A stretch of DNA of 64,000 bases from CADEFQ01 sp035433705 (GCA_035433705.1 DAORVK010000004.1:1-64000), one strand, 5' to 3'. Positions 16,370 to 24,345 are shown, counted from the first letter of the stretch. Notes: generated from the sequence alone by a model not told the origin. Translations and numbers: made by a program.

Positions 16370-17812
16370 TCACTGCGTCGCGACTTCGGTCGCGGCTGCA
16401 GTGGGCGGCAGCAGATCGCTCTCCGTCTGCAAAGCCGTTTCGATTGACGGCAGCGTCTGCCACTCGAGCACGCTGTAGTACTGCCTCACCCGCTTCTCGA
16501 ACTGCACCGGTTCCCAGCCGCGCGCGTAGCCGCGTTTTGCCTGCAGATGCCAACCTTCCTGCGCGAGCAGCGGCAGGTTCTGTCTCACATCGACCCAGCG
16601 ATCCGGATTGCCGCCGCGCATCTGGGTGAGCACGCGCGCGTCCTCGAGGTGTCCGTAGCCGACGTTATAGGCCGCCAAAGCCATCGAGGTGCGATCGGGA
16701 TCCGGGATGCGTGCGGGGATCTTGTCGCGTACCTCCACAAAGTACCGCGCGCCGCCGCGGATGTTGTCGCGCGGATCGAAGGGATCTTCGACGTCCACGG
16801 AAGTTGCCGTCTCCGGCATCAACATCATCACGCCGAGGGCGCCATTGGGCGAGCGCGCGTCGCGATCCCACTGCGATTCCTGGTAGCCGATCGCGGCGAG
16901 GAGACGCCAATCGAGATTCGTCTCGCGTGCGGCCTCTTCAAACCACGGCCGCAGGAGGGGCAGCCGCGACTCGATATGACTCCTGAAGCTGCGTGCCATT
17001 TCCAGCTGCATGCGCGGCGACTGCTCCACGGGCACCACGGCCGCCGCCGCCACCCGCTGCTTCGTGGCGTCGGTGTCGAGATAGGCATCGATGGCAGCAC
17101 GCAGCGCATTGGAGCGGCGGCGGACCATCCATTGCACGGGGCGGCTGCGATCGAGTTCGAACGCGGCCAGCAGTTCCGGATAGGCCTGATGGATGAAGCG
17201 AAACGCGGGCGTATCGACGATCGAGATATCGGCCTCGCCCGATGCGACGACGTCGAGAGGGCGATTACGCGCTTCCGCGGGCAATTCCTGCCATTTGAGT
17301 CCGTGACCCACGCGGTCGCGCAGCGCCGCGAGCTCGTCCGCTTGCGGGCTACCGGCTCTGACCACGATGCGGCGTCCCGCGAGAGCCTTGACGTTCCCGG
17401 GTCGCGGCGTGCCGCGAGCGTAGATGACGAGTTGCGTCACCTGATCGTAGTTGCGCGAGGGCAGGGCGAAGGCGCGCCAGGGGCCCCGGTAGGTGAGTTG
17501 CGCAGCAGCGATGTCGGCCTGACCCGTTCGCAGTGCCTCGAGGGCCTGCTGCTCGTTCTCGTAGGGCGCGATCGCAAGACGCACGTCAAGCGTGCGGGCG
17601 AAGTCACGGGCCAGCTCGTACTCGAGGCCTTCCGGGCCCTGGGCGCCGTAATAGTAGGTCGTCGGCAGATTGAGCGTGGCGACTCGCAGTTCGCCCCGCT
17701 CGCGGATCTGCTCGATCGTCGAAGGCGGCGCGGTACACTGCGCCAGCCCCGCAAGGGTGGCCAGCACACTGAGGGCCCGCCACCGCCGTGGGCCGCCGAT
17801 GTGGCGCATCAA
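16370..17812 (-). CDS. mltF: Membrane-bound lytic murein transglycosylase F
   Basis: The 480-residue protein has a hydrophobic leader with a possible lipobox cysteine (LAGLAQC, though Gln at -1 is unusual). A periplasmic solute-binding-like domain follows (LRVATLNLPTTYYYG, ADIAAAQLTYR, DISIVDTPAF), then a C-terminal SLT domain. The catalytic glutamate is in AIGYQESQWD, followed by GALGVMMLMPETA and ALAAYNVGYGHLEDA. This is the MltF arrangement. The enzyme cuts glycan strands of peptidoglycan with 1,6-anhydro product formation. It is convergent with the PEP-CTERM gene and divergent from the tRNA-Ser. Confidence 0.9.
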   Translation of the reverse strand: MMRHIGGPRRWRALSVLATLAGLAQCTAPPSTIEQIRERGELRVATLNLPTTYYYGAQGPEGLEYELARDFARTLDVRLAIAPYENEQQALEALRTGQADIAAAQLTYRGPWRAFALPSRNYDQVTQLVIYARGTPRPGNVKALAGRRIVVRAGSPQADELAALRDRVGHGLKWQELPAEARNRPLDVVASGEADISIVDTPAFRFIHQAYPELLAAFELDRSRPVQWMVRRRSNALRAAIDAYLDTDATKQRVAAAAVVPVEQSPRMQLEMARSFRSHIESRLPLLRPWFEEAARETNLDWRLLAAIGYQESQWDRDARSPNGALGVMMLMPETATSVDVEDPFDPRDNIRGGARYFVEVRDKIPARIPDPDRTSMALAAYNVGYGHLEDARVLTQMRGGNPDRWVDVRQNLPLLAQEGWHLQAKRGYARGWEPVQFEKRVRQYYSVLEWQTLPSIETALQTESDLLPPTAAATEVATQ

Positions 17813-17950
17813 GCCACCTCACGGGAAGATGAACTTCGGCTAGAATAACAAGCTCAGCCTCGTGTACGAAACCGCGCGATAGTGGGAATTGTGTGCGCTT
17901 TCAAAGAGTTGCGCATGGAATTGGCCGTCCGCGCGCGAAGATGCATACCC

Positions 17951-18043
17951 GGAGAGGTACCGAAGTGGTCATAACGGCGCCGACTCGAAATCGGATGGTC
18001 GGTTAATCCCGGCACGTGGGTTCGAATCCCACCCTCTCCGCCA
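17951..18043 (+). tRNA. tRNA-Ser (anticodon CGA)
   Basis: The acceptor stem GGAGAGG pairs with CCTCTCC, with discriminator G and an encoded CCA at 18041-18043. The anticodon loop CTCGAAA gives CGA, which reads UCG. A long variable arm of serine type and the T-loop GTTCGAATC are present. It marks the edge of an accessory patch running to about 20070. Confidence 0.95.
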
Positions 18044-18135
18044 TTTTCTGAACTCGGTCCGGCTCAGGCGAGCCCGGTAACGGCCATAAATGCACAGTTC
18101 AGGACTTGAGGGGCATGTCGATCCGTGCGATGGCT

Positions 18136-18168
18136 GCGGATTCGCCTGATTCCGCGGAAGTCGGCCGC
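18136..18168. mobile_element. Possible remnant of an IS21-type element end
   Basis: This stretch contains the perfect palindrome TTCCGCGGAA at 18150-18159 followed by GTCGGCC. It resembles, from memory, the repeated terminal sequences of some IS21-family elements. No transposase reading frame remains nearby. The flanking 18044-18259 (216 bp) holds no gene that I can support. Confidence 0.25.
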
Positions 18169-18259
18169 TACGGATCGTCGGCGGACCTGCGGAACGCGTC
18201 GCCCTTCCGGACTCCGGCGATGGCAAGTTCCACAATCCTGTCGACCACACGTGTTGGGT

Positions 18260-18668
18260 TTACTCGATGAACACGTTGGCGCCGGGAATAGCTGGGCCGT
18301 CGAGTTGGGCGTCGGCGGGGTTGCCGTAGCGTGGGGCAATGACCGTCGGCAGGTTCAGGCGGACCTTGTTGTGGTTCGCGCGCAGTAGTTCGGCGTAGCG
18401 GTAGCGCACGACGGCTGTCTCACCGGGCTTCAGGTTCGCCACGGTTACCGTGTAGAGGCCATTGCCATTGTCGATCAGCAGGGCGGCGGAGTTGCCATCA
18501 TCAATGGCGTTTTCGTACTTGCGCTCGGCCTGTTGGCGACCAAACGCAATGGCCACATTCTTCGCGCCGCTCAGTTCCAGTTCGAACGCCAGCAGCACCG
18601 CGTGCAGCGGCAGCGGGAACGTGTAGACGGTTTCGAGCGCCTTCCCCGGTTCGCAGGCGGGGAGAGGG
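18260..18668 (-). pseudogene. VIT-domain gene remnant (5' and 3' truncated)
   Basis: Read from about 18668 the frame gives PGKALETVYTFPLPLHAVL, then ERKYENAIDDGNSAALL, then RYRYAELLRA and PTVIAPRYG. This is the VIT (vault/inter-alpha-trypsin) domain that normally precedes a von Willebrand A domain in ~700-residue proteins. Here it has no ATG, GTG or TTG before the homologous part, begins right after the MerR stop, and ends at a stop after about 135 residues with no VWA domain. Deletions at both ends are the simplest reading. The lost 3' part lies toward the IS-like remnant and tRNA-Ser. Confidence 0.7.
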
Positions 18669-18669
18669 C

Positions 18670-19170
18670 TCAGCGTTCATCACGGGATTCCTTCTCGGTT
18701 GCGGCCTGCGGCCTGGCTTCGGCTTCGTGGCGAGCATGGCTGGATTCATCCTTCTGTCGGGTGAGGCGTTGGTAGGCGCCGAGGACATCGCGTGCGAGGA
18801 CGCGCATCTGTTCGGTGGAAAGGTTGGCGAGTTCGGGGTCAATCGTTAGAGCAAGGCCGGGGGCAAGATGAACCCGACTCTGGATCGAGATCGTTCCGGG
18901 CGCGGGGCCTACGCGGACTTCGGGCGCGGGACCATTCAGTAACCGGCCGATCTGTTCCAGCGAATGGCCTTGCTCGGTGAGTTCACGGATGCGCAGCAGG
19001 CGGGAAAGGTGCTGCCAGCCGTAGTGAGCCGCTCGGGTCTCACCCACCGGCCGGTCGACCAGTCCGAGCTGGATGTAGTAGCGGATGGTGCGGCGTGGCA
19101 GACCGCTGACGGCGGCGAGTTCGTCGGCCGAGTAGGTCCGATCCTGTGCGGGAAGGTCTTCTGAGTGCAT
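18670..19170 (-). CDS. MerR-family transcriptional regulator
   Basis: The 166-residue protein has an N-terminal MerR winged-helix domain at about 12-80: YSADELAAVSGLPRRTIRYYIQLGLVDRP, then LSRLLRIRELTEQGHSLEQI. The C-terminal half (VHLAPGLALTIDPELANLS) has no cysteine metal site and may bind an unknown ligand. In other genomes, as I recall, such regulators sit beside VIT-VWA genes. Here the VIT gene that follows is broken, so the regulator may be an orphan. The promoter region carries two dyads (19179-19239). Confidence 0.82.
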   Translation of the reverse strand: MHSEDLPAQDRTYSADELAAVSGLPRRTIRYYIQLGLVDRPVGETRAAHYGWQHLSRLLRIRELTEQGHSLEQIGRLLNGPAPEVRVGPAPGTISIQSRVHLAPGLALTIDPELANLSTEQMRVLARDVLGAYQRLTRQKDESSHARHEAEARPQAATEKESRDER

Positions 19171-19178
19171 GACTCATA

Positions 19179-19213
19179 TATGCCACTAAAAACTGTCGTA
19201 ATCAAGTGGCATA
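19179..19213. promoter_or_regulatory. Inverted repeat upstream of merR, candidate operator
   Basis: Arms TATGCCACT (19179-19187) and AGTGGCATA (19205-19213) are perfect 9-bp inverted repeats, 17 bp apart. They start 9 bp before the MerR ATG on the minus strand, in an AT-rich intergenic region shared with divergent parDE. Autoregulation by the MerR protein is a reasonable inference. Confidence 0.5.
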
Positions 19214-19216
19214 AAT

Positions 19217-19239
19217 AAACGATGGCAAAACCATCGTTT
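19217..19239. promoter_or_regulatory. Second inverted repeat in the merR-parD intergenic region
   Basis: AAACGATGG, a 5-nt spacer CAAAA, and CCATCGTTT form a perfect 9-bp dyad about 80 bp before the parD ATG. It could be the ParD operator, a second MerR site or a hairpin. The T-tract is too short for a convincing terminator. Confidence 0.45.
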
Positions 19240-19321
19240 GGTATGAATATGTATGAATTTCCACGCTCCTGATACGATCCGCGAGAAATCGCGATGGCCG
19301 CCCCCGAGGATCGCCAATCTC

Positions 19322-19570
19322 ATGAGCACCGTACGCAAGACCATCACCGTGACCGAGACGCAGGACGCCTGGATCACCGCCCAGGTGCAGGCTGGTCGCT
19401 TCACCAACGACAGCGAACTGATCCGCGACCTCATCCGCCGTGCGCAGGAACGCGCCGTGCAGGTCGAGGCGTTGCGTCAGGCGCTGATCGACGGCGAGCG
19501 CAGCGGTGAACCGCAGCCGTTCGATTTCGCGGCGTTCACGCGCCGGAAAGTGGCGCAGCACGGCGGTTGA
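19322..19570 (+). CDS. parD: ParD-like ribbon-helix-helix antitoxin
   Basis: The 82-residue protein from ATG 19322 begins STVRKTITVTETQDAWITAQV and continues GRFTNDSELIRDLIRRAQER, a ParD-type RHH domain. Its acidic, Phe-rich tail (EPQPFDFAAFTRRKVAQ) is the segment that normally embraces ParE. The upstream in-frame ATG at 19253 adds 23 residues without homology. The toxin begins 7 bp after the stop. Confidence 0.87.
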   Translation: MSTVRKTITVTETQDAWITAQVQAGRFTNDSELIRDLIRRAQERAVQVEALRQALIDGERSGEPQPFDFAAFTRRKVAQHGG

Positions 19571-19576
19571 TCGCTC

Positions 19577-19867
19577 GTGGTCGAATATCGTCTGAGTCCT
19601 GCCGCTCAGGACGATCTGGACGGCATCTTCGACTACACCGTGAGGGAATGGGGACTGGCGCAGGCCGTGAACTACACGCGGTTGCTCGAGGACGCTTGCA
19701 CAGCCCTCGCAGAAGCGCCATCACAAGGGCAGGACTGCGGACATATCCGGTCGGGATACCGGCGTCGGGCAGCGGAGCATCATTTCATCTACTACATCAC
19801 CACGGATTACGGCATCACCGTCATTCGCATCCTGCACGAGCGCATGCTCGCTTCGCTGCACCTGTAG
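19577..19867 (+). CDS. ParE-family toxin
   Basis: The 96-residue protein from GTG 19577 begins VEYRLSPAAQDDLDGIFDYTVREWG and ends IYYITTDYGITVIRILHERM, the standard ParE/RelE fold. Pairing with ParD makes gyrase inhibition the expected action. I leave the symbol blank to avoid confusion with topoisomerase IV parE at 62541. The downstream 207 bp (19868-20074) contain no gene. Confidence 0.87.
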   Translation: MVEYRLSPAAQDDLDGIFDYTVREWGLAQAVNYTRLLEDACTALAEAPSQGQDCGHIRSGYRRRAAEHHFIYYITTDYGITVIRILHERMLASLHL

Positions 19868-19983
19868 CGTTCCGAGGCCGCCTGACAGGATGGGAGTTCC
19901 AGGCGCAGTGGCTGACGGCATTTCTTGCGGTACCGAAATTCACTGCCCCGAATATCCACTGGAAAATTGGGCGGATCCGGGCC

Positions 19984-20000
19984 GGTTCGAATCCAACCCC
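19984..20000 (+). other. Short copy resembling the tRNA-Ser 3' region
   Basis: GGTTCGAATCC is identical to positions 18019-18029 of the tRNA-Ser T-arm. It is followed by AACCCC where the tRNA has CACCC. No other part of a tRNA can be folded here. It may be a decayed attachment site on the far side of the accessory patch, or coincidence. Confidence 0.25.
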
Positions 20001-20074
20001 CGAGACTTCGAAGCGCTCTTGGCTGAAATGCTAAACTGCACGGTTTCGCGCCGTGTTCCGGAGAGCTGGCGAGA

Positions 20075-21172
20075 GTGGTCGAAACCCCCTACTACCTCGT
20101 CGACAAGACGAAGCTCCTGCGCAATCTGCAGGTGATCGAGGCCGTGCGCGAGCGCGCCGGCGCGCGCGTGTTGCTCGCGCTCAAGTGCTTTGCGACCTGG
20201 TCGGTGTTCGACCTGATGCGGCAGTACATGGACGGCACGACTTCGTCCTCGCTCTTTGAAGTGCGCCTCGGCCGCGAGAAGTTCGGTGGCGAGACGCACG
20301 CCTACAGCGTCGCCTATGCGGAGAACGAGATCGACGCGGTGGTCTCGCACGCCGACAAGATCATCTTCAACTCGATCGGGCAGCTCGAGCGCTATGGCGA
20401 TCGGGCTGCCCGCCTGCCGCGCGGGCTGCGCGTGAACCCGCAGGTCAGCAGTTCGAGCTTCGAACTGGCGGATCCCGCGCGCCCCTTCAGCCGGCTCGGC
20501 GAAGCCGACCCGGCACGGATCGAGTCCGTGATGGACCGGATCAGCGGCTTCATGATCCACAACAATTGCGAGAACGGCGATTTCGGCCTGTTCGATCGCA
20601 TGCTCGCGCAGATCGAGACACGCTACGGCGCGCTGCTCGGGCGGCTCGAGTGGGTGAGCCTCGGCGGCGGCATCGCGTTCACCGACGCAGGCTATCCGCT
20701 CGACGCTTTCTGCCGCCGGCTGCGCGAGTTCGCCGCGCGCCACGGCGTGCAGGTCTATCTCGAACCCGGCGAGGCCGCCGTCACCGGCAGCACCACGCTC
20801 GAGGTGAGCGTCCTCGACACGCTGTACAACGGCAAGCACATCGCCATCGTCGACAGTTCGATCGAGGCGCACATGCTCGACCTCCTCATCTATCGCGAAA
20901 GCGCGCGCATCGAGCCTGACGCCGGCCCGCATGTCTACATGATCTGCGGCAAGTCGTGCCTCGCCGGCGATGTCTTCGGCGAGTTCCGCTTCGCGCGGCC
21001 GCTCGCCGTGGGCGACCGGCTGTCGATCGCCAATGCCGCCGGCTACACGATGGTGAAGAAAAACTGGTTCAACGGCGTGCGCATGCCTTCGATCGCGGTG
21101 CGCGAACTCGATGGGCGCACTACGGTGCAGCGCAGCTTCCCGTACGAAGATTTCGCGGCGAGCCTCTCCTGA
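20075..21172 (+). CDS. nspC: Carboxynorspermidine/carboxyspermidine decarboxylase
   Basis: The 365-residue enzyme has an alanine-racemase-type fold. The PLP lysine is in LLALKCFATW (Lys37), and HNNCENGDF, LGGGIAF and LEPGEA mark the PLP phosphate and substrate sites; MICGKSCLAGD carries the decarboxylase cysteine. It removes CO2 from carboxyspermidine or carboxynorspermidine, the last step of the alternative spermidine pathway. GTG 20075 is used because the protein then starts at the family's VETPYYLVD. The dehydrogenase making its substrate is the next gene, 45 bp on. Confidence 0.9.
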   Translation: MVETPYYLVDKTKLLRNLQVIEAVRERAGARVLLALKCFATWSVFDLMRQYMDGTTSSSLFEVRLGREKFGGETHAYSVAYAENEIDAVVSHADKIIFNSIGQLERYGDRAARLPRGLRVNPQVSSSSFELADPARPFSRLGEADPARIESVMDRISGFMIHNNCENGDFGLFDRMLAQIETRYGALLGRLEWVSLGGGIAFTDAGYPLDAFCRRLREFAARHGVQVYLEPGEAAVTGSTTLEVSVLDTLYNGKHIAIVDSSIEAHMLDLLIYRESARIEPDAGPHVYMICGKSCLAGDVFGEFRFARPLAVGDRLSIANAAGYTMVKKNWFNGVRMPSIAVRELDGRTTVQRSFPYEDFAASLS

Positions 21173-21217
21173 GGTCTCGCCTTCACACGGTACAACCACT
21201 GGAGGTTCACGCACGAA

Positions 21218-22465
21218 ATGAAGAGCAATGTCCTGATCATCGGCGCCGGCGGAGTCGCCCGCGTGGTGGCGCACAAGTGCGCGCAGCACAATCGCCTGCT
21301 GGGTGACATACATGTCGCCTCGCGCACCGTCGTGAAATGCCAGGAGATCGTCGATTCGGTGTGCGAGAAGCGCATCATGGAGGTCGATGGCGTCATCGGG
21401 GCGCACGCGCTCGATGCCATGGACGTTGCGGCGACCAGCGCGCTGATCAGGGCGACGGGTAGCGGGATCGTCATCAATGTCGGCGCCTCGTTCGTCAACA
21501 TGTCGGTGCTGTCGGCCTGCATCGAAACCGGGGCTGCTTACATCGATACGGCGATTCACGAGGACCCGCTCAGGATCTGCGAGACGCCACCGTGGTACGG
21601 GAACTACGAATGGAAGCGCCGCGAGGAGTGCGCGCGTGCTGGCGTCACCGCGATCCTCGGTGCCGGCTTCGATCCGGGTGTCGTCAACGCGTACGCGGCG
21701 CTCGCACGCGACGAGTATTTCGACCGGATCGACTCGATCGACATCATCGATATCAACGCCGGCAGCCACGGGCGCTATTTCGCGACCAACTTCGATCCGG
21801 AGATCAATTTCCGCGAGTTCACGGGACAGGTCTGGTCCTGGCAGCGGGGTCAGTGGACTTCGAACCGCATGTTCGAGGTCAGGAAGGTCTGGGATCTGCC
21901 GGTGGTCGGCGCGAGCGCGGCCTACCTGACGGGTCATGACGAGATCCACTCACTGTCGCGCCATCTCAACGTGCCCGATATCCGCTTCTGGATGGGCTTC
22001 GGTGATCATTACATCAACGTCTTCACCGTGCTGAAGAACCTCGGCCTGCTGTCGGAGCAGCCCATCACGACGGCGGAAGGCCAGCAGGTCGTGCCGCTCA
22101 AGGTCGTGAAGGCGGTGCTGCCCGATCCTTCGTCCCTCGCGCCGGGCTACGCCGGCAAGACCTGCATCGGCGATCTGGTCAAAGGCGTGAAGGGCGGCGA
22201 GCAGCGCGAGGTGTTCATCTACAACATTTCCGATCACGAGGTGAGCTTCGCGGAAGTCGGCAGCCAGGCGATTTCTTACACCGCCGGCGTACCCGCTGCG
22301 GCTGCCGCGATGCTGATCGCGGACGGCGCCTGGAATGTGCAGAAGATGGTCAACGTCGAGGAACTGCCGCCACGGCCTTTTCTCGCGCTGCTGAACCGGA
22401 TGGGGCTGCCCACCCGGATCCGGGACGGGCAGGGCGACCGCGCGTTGCACTTTCCGCCAGGCTAA
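21218..22465 (+). CDS. Carboxynorspermidine/carboxyspermidine dehydrogenase (saccharopine dehydrogenase family)
   Basis: The 415-residue enzyme has an N-terminal Rossmann motif VLIIGAGGVARVVAHKCAQ and the family features ASRTVVKCQEI, GAGFDPGVVNAYAA and DINAGSHGRYF. It condenses aspartate semialdehyde with putrescine or diaminopropane using NADPH, giving the substrate of NspC. aactggaggttc precedes the ATG. With nspC it forms a complete two-gene alternative spermidine/norspermidine operon. Its stop codon interlocks with that of the convergent SnoaL gene. Confidence 0.9.
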   Translation: MKSNVLIIGAGGVARVVAHKCAQHNRLLGDIHVASRTVVKCQEIVDSVCEKRIMEVDGVIGAHALDAMDVAATSALIRATGSGIVINVGASFVNMSVLSACIETGAAYIDTAIHEDPLRICETPPWYGNYEWKRREECARAGVTAILGAGFDPGVVNAYAALARDEYFDRIDSIDIIDINAGSHGRYFATNFDPEINFREFTGQVWSWQRGQWTSNRMFEVRKVWDLPVVGASAAYLTGHDEIHSLSRHLNVPDIRFWMGFGDHYINVFTVLKNLGLLSEQPITTAEGQQVVPLKVVKAVLPDPSSLAPGYAGKTCIGDLVKGVKGGEQREVFIYNISDHEVSFAEVGSQAISYTAGVPAAAAAMLIADGAWNVQKMVNVEELPPRPFLALLNRMGLPTRIRDGQGDRALHFPPG

Positions 22466-22896
22466 TCGGCTGGCAGGAGCTCCACGGGACTGGTGCGAGT
22501 CCATTCCACGACGAGGCGACGATAGGCAATGCGCCACTCCGGCCCGCGGCGTGCGAAGCGGTCCTGGTAGCGGATCGCCCAGTCGAGGGTCATCGGGCGG
22601 CCGTCTTTGCCGCGGATGCCGTGATAGGCGATGCAGTACGTCTCGCCCTGCGCTGTATCGCCCGTAATGGTGACAGTCTGGTTGAACACGCAGTGCATCG
22701 TGCCGTGGAACTTCTGCGCGAGGCTCCCTGGCACCCCGCGAATCTCTTCGAGACCCGCGACATGAAAGCCGGGCCCCTCGAGCACGGTGTCCTCGAGGAA
22801 CAGCGACACGAAGAGATCGGGATCGTTGCGATCCACCGCGCGCGCATACAGCAGCACCAGACGGCGCAGCGCCCACTCGTCCGCGAGATTCTCCAT
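22462..22896 (-). CDS. SnoaL/NTF2-like domain protein
   Basis: The 144-residue protein from ATG 22896 (ENLADEWALRRLVLLYARAVDRND) has the cone-shaped NTF2-like pattern: HCVFNQTVTITGDTAQGETYC, then DWAIRYQDRFARRGPEWRIA. Such proteins are small isomerases, hydratases or ligand binders. The gene follows the LLM oxidoreductase by 5 bp, so the two form an operon and probably act on the same unknown metabolite. No catalytic residue can be assigned. Confidence 0.78.
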   Translation of the reverse strand: MENLADEWALRRLVLLYARAVDRNDPDLFVSLFLEDTVLEGPGFHVAGLEEIRGVPGSLAQKFHGTMHCVFNQTVTITGDTAQGETYCIAYHGIRGKDGRPMTLDWAIRYQDRFARRGPEWRIAYRRLVVEWTRTSPVELLPAD

Positions 22897-22901
22897 TGCC
22901 G

Positions 22902-23807
22902 TCAAGTTGCAACTTCGCGTTTCACCGCGACCAGGCGCTGGCAGAACGCATCGAATTCCTGCGGACCGCGACAGAACACGAGCGGCAGGACCTCCACCAT
23001 GGTGACGCCGGCGGCGACCAGCGCGGGAACCGCAGCGAGTGTCGCCTCGAGATCGGGCGTGCCATCGGCGCGAAACACCGCGCCCAGCACGACCCGCACT
23101 GCGAGGTCCTGCGGGTCGCGACCGCGCGCCACGAACGCGTGGCGCAGCCGGCCGATGTGTCCGGCGAGCAGATCGGGGTTCTTCTCCATCGGAATCCAGC
23201 CGTCGCCGAGCTCCGCGATGCGTTCGATGTTGCGCTCGCTCGGCGCAAGACCGAGCCAGATGGGTACGCCACCCTTCTGCACGGGGCGCGGCCAGGCATG
23301 GATGCGCTCGAAACTCACGGTGCTGCCCTTGAAGCTCGCCGGCGCCTCGCTCCAGAGGAGCTTGCAGACGCGTATCTGCTCTTCGAGGCGCGTGTAGCGG
23401 CCTTCCCAGGGCACGCCCGAAGCGTCGTACTCCTCTTTCTGCCACCCGAGCCCGAGACCGATCGTCACGCGCCCGCGCGACATCACATCGAGTGTGGCGA
23501 GCTGCTTGGCGAGCAGCACCGCGGGACGCAGCGGTGCGATCAGCACGCCGGTCGAGAGCCGGATCCGCCGGGTCGCTCCGGCGATCGCTGCAAGTACGGT
23601 GAGCGGCTCGAACCAGGGGAAGTCGAGCCCGGACGGAAACCGGCCGTAGGGGTACTTGTCGAGATTCTCGCCCATGACCACGTGATCGGTGAGGCTCACC
23701 TGATCGACGCCCGCCTCATCGGCGCGATGCGCGAGGTCCACGACCGGTGCGAAATCGCCACCGAACCATTTCTGCAGGCCATAGAGGCCGATTGCTACCT
23801 GTACCAT
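22902..23807 (-). CDS. LLM-class flavin/F420-dependent oxidoreductase
   Basis: The 301-residue TIM-barrel luciferase-like protein contains SLTDHVVMGENLDKYPYGRFP, LSTGVLIAPLRPAVLLAKQLATLD, GRVTIGLGLGWQKEEYDASG and PIWLGLAPSERNIERI. This pattern is common in the TIGR03619-type F420-dependent subgroup, although FMN use is equally possible. Coenzyme F420 synthesis genes are not in the window. It is the first gene of an operon with the SnoaL protein. An Lrp-family gene lies 26 bp upstream on the same strand and could be cotranscribed. Confidence 0.83.
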   Translation of the reverse strand: MVQVAIGLYGLQKWFGGDFAPVVDLAHRADEAGVDQVSLTDHVVMGENLDKYPYGRFPSGLDFPWFEPLTVLAAIAGATRRIRLSTGVLIAPLRPAVLLAKQLATLDVMSRGRVTIGLGLGWQKEEYDASGVPWEGRYTRLEEQIRVCKLLWSEAPASFKGSTVSFERIHAWPRPVQKGGVPIWLGLAPSERNIERIAELGDGWIPMEKNPDLLAGHIGRLRHAFVARGRDPQDLAVRVVLGAVFRADGTPDLEATLAAVPALVAAGVTMVEVLPLVFCRGPQEFDAFCQRLVAVKREVAT

Positions 23808-23833
23808 GATGGTAAAGATAGCTTACTTCGAGG

Positions 23834-24256
23834 TCAGAGTTTGTAAGTTGACAGCAGGAGGCTGGTCTCCGTGCTCGAGACGCCTTCGACCAGGCGGATT
23901 CTCGCAAGGACGCGATCGAAGGCTTCGAGGCTTTCGGCGCGCAACTCGACCACAATGTCCCAGCGACCGTTGGTGGTGTAAAGCGCACTCACGGCCGGAT
24001 CGCCCCGCAGCGCCCGGATCACCGCCTCGGTCCGGTTGCCCTCGACGAGCACGGTCATGAGCGCGCGGATGTGCTGCTCTTCGACCTGGGGGCGCAGGCG
24101 CACCGTATAGCCGACAATGACGCCACTTTTCTCGAGCCGCGCCAAGCGATTGCTCACCGTGCCGCGCGCGACCCGTAGTGCCTTGGCAAGGGAAGCGATC
24201 GAGGCACGGGCGTTGTCACGAAGCAGGGCGATGAGTTTGCGATCGGTGTCGTCCAT
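23834..24256 (-). CDS. Lrp/AsnC-family transcriptional regulator
   Basis: The 140-residue protein from ATG 24256 (DDTDRKLIALLRDNARASIASLAKAL) has an N-terminal helix-turn-helix (VARGTVSNRLARLEKSGVI). A C-terminal RAM domain (LVEGNRTEAVIRALRGDPAV, WDIVVELRAESLEAFDRVLA) binds amino acids. It diverges from ornithine cyclodeaminase and arginase, so it very likely controls arginine/ornithine catabolism. A spaced TGATCA pair lies between the genes. ATG 24256 is chosen over the ORF start because family members begin at this point. Confidence 0.9.
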   Translation of the reverse strand: MDDTDRKLIALLRDNARASIASLAKALRVARGTVSNRLARLEKSGVIVGYTVRLRPQVEEQHIRALMTVLVEGNRTEAVIRALRGDPAVSALYTTNGRWDIVVELRAESLEAFDRVLARIRLVEGVSSTETSLLLSTYKL

Positions 24257-24318
24257 GGATGCCCTCGTGTGCCCCAGCCAAGACATTGTACACAAAACGC
24301 CAAGGCCTTCTGACTAAA

Positions 24319-24345
24319 TGATCAGGTACCACGCTTATTTGATCA
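24319..24345. promoter_or_regulatory. Paired TGATCA sites, candidate Lrp/AsnC operator
   Basis: Two TGATCA hexamers (24319-24324 and 24340-24345) are 21 bp apart, two helical turns, in the divergent region between the Lrp-type gene and the ornithine cyclodeaminase gene. The surrounding DNA is unusually AT-rich. On the minus strand a -10-like TACAAT lies at 24285-24290 for the regulator gene. Confidence 0.45.

Noticed and set aside
17889..18080. 63-residue open frame over the tRNA-Ser region
   Set aside because: It is a chance frame covering the tRNA gene; the tRNA secondary structure explains the sequence.
19970..20012. Possible second tRNA gene (GGTTCGAATCC motif)
   Set aside because: The flanking bases do not pair into T or acceptor stems and no anticodon arm precedes them.
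19890..20135. 81-residue frame between parE toxin and nspC
   Set aside because: It overlaps the nspC start in another frame and has no recognisable motif or ribosome-binding site.
19940..21949. 669-residue minus-strand frame opposite nspC and the dehydrogenase
   Set aside because: Shadow frame of two well-supported genes, with low-complexity Asp/Arg/His composition.
22902..23807. Bacterial luciferase
   Set aside because: The fold is luciferase-like, but motifs fit the wider LLM oxidoreductase group and no luxB partner or fatty-acid reductase genes are present.
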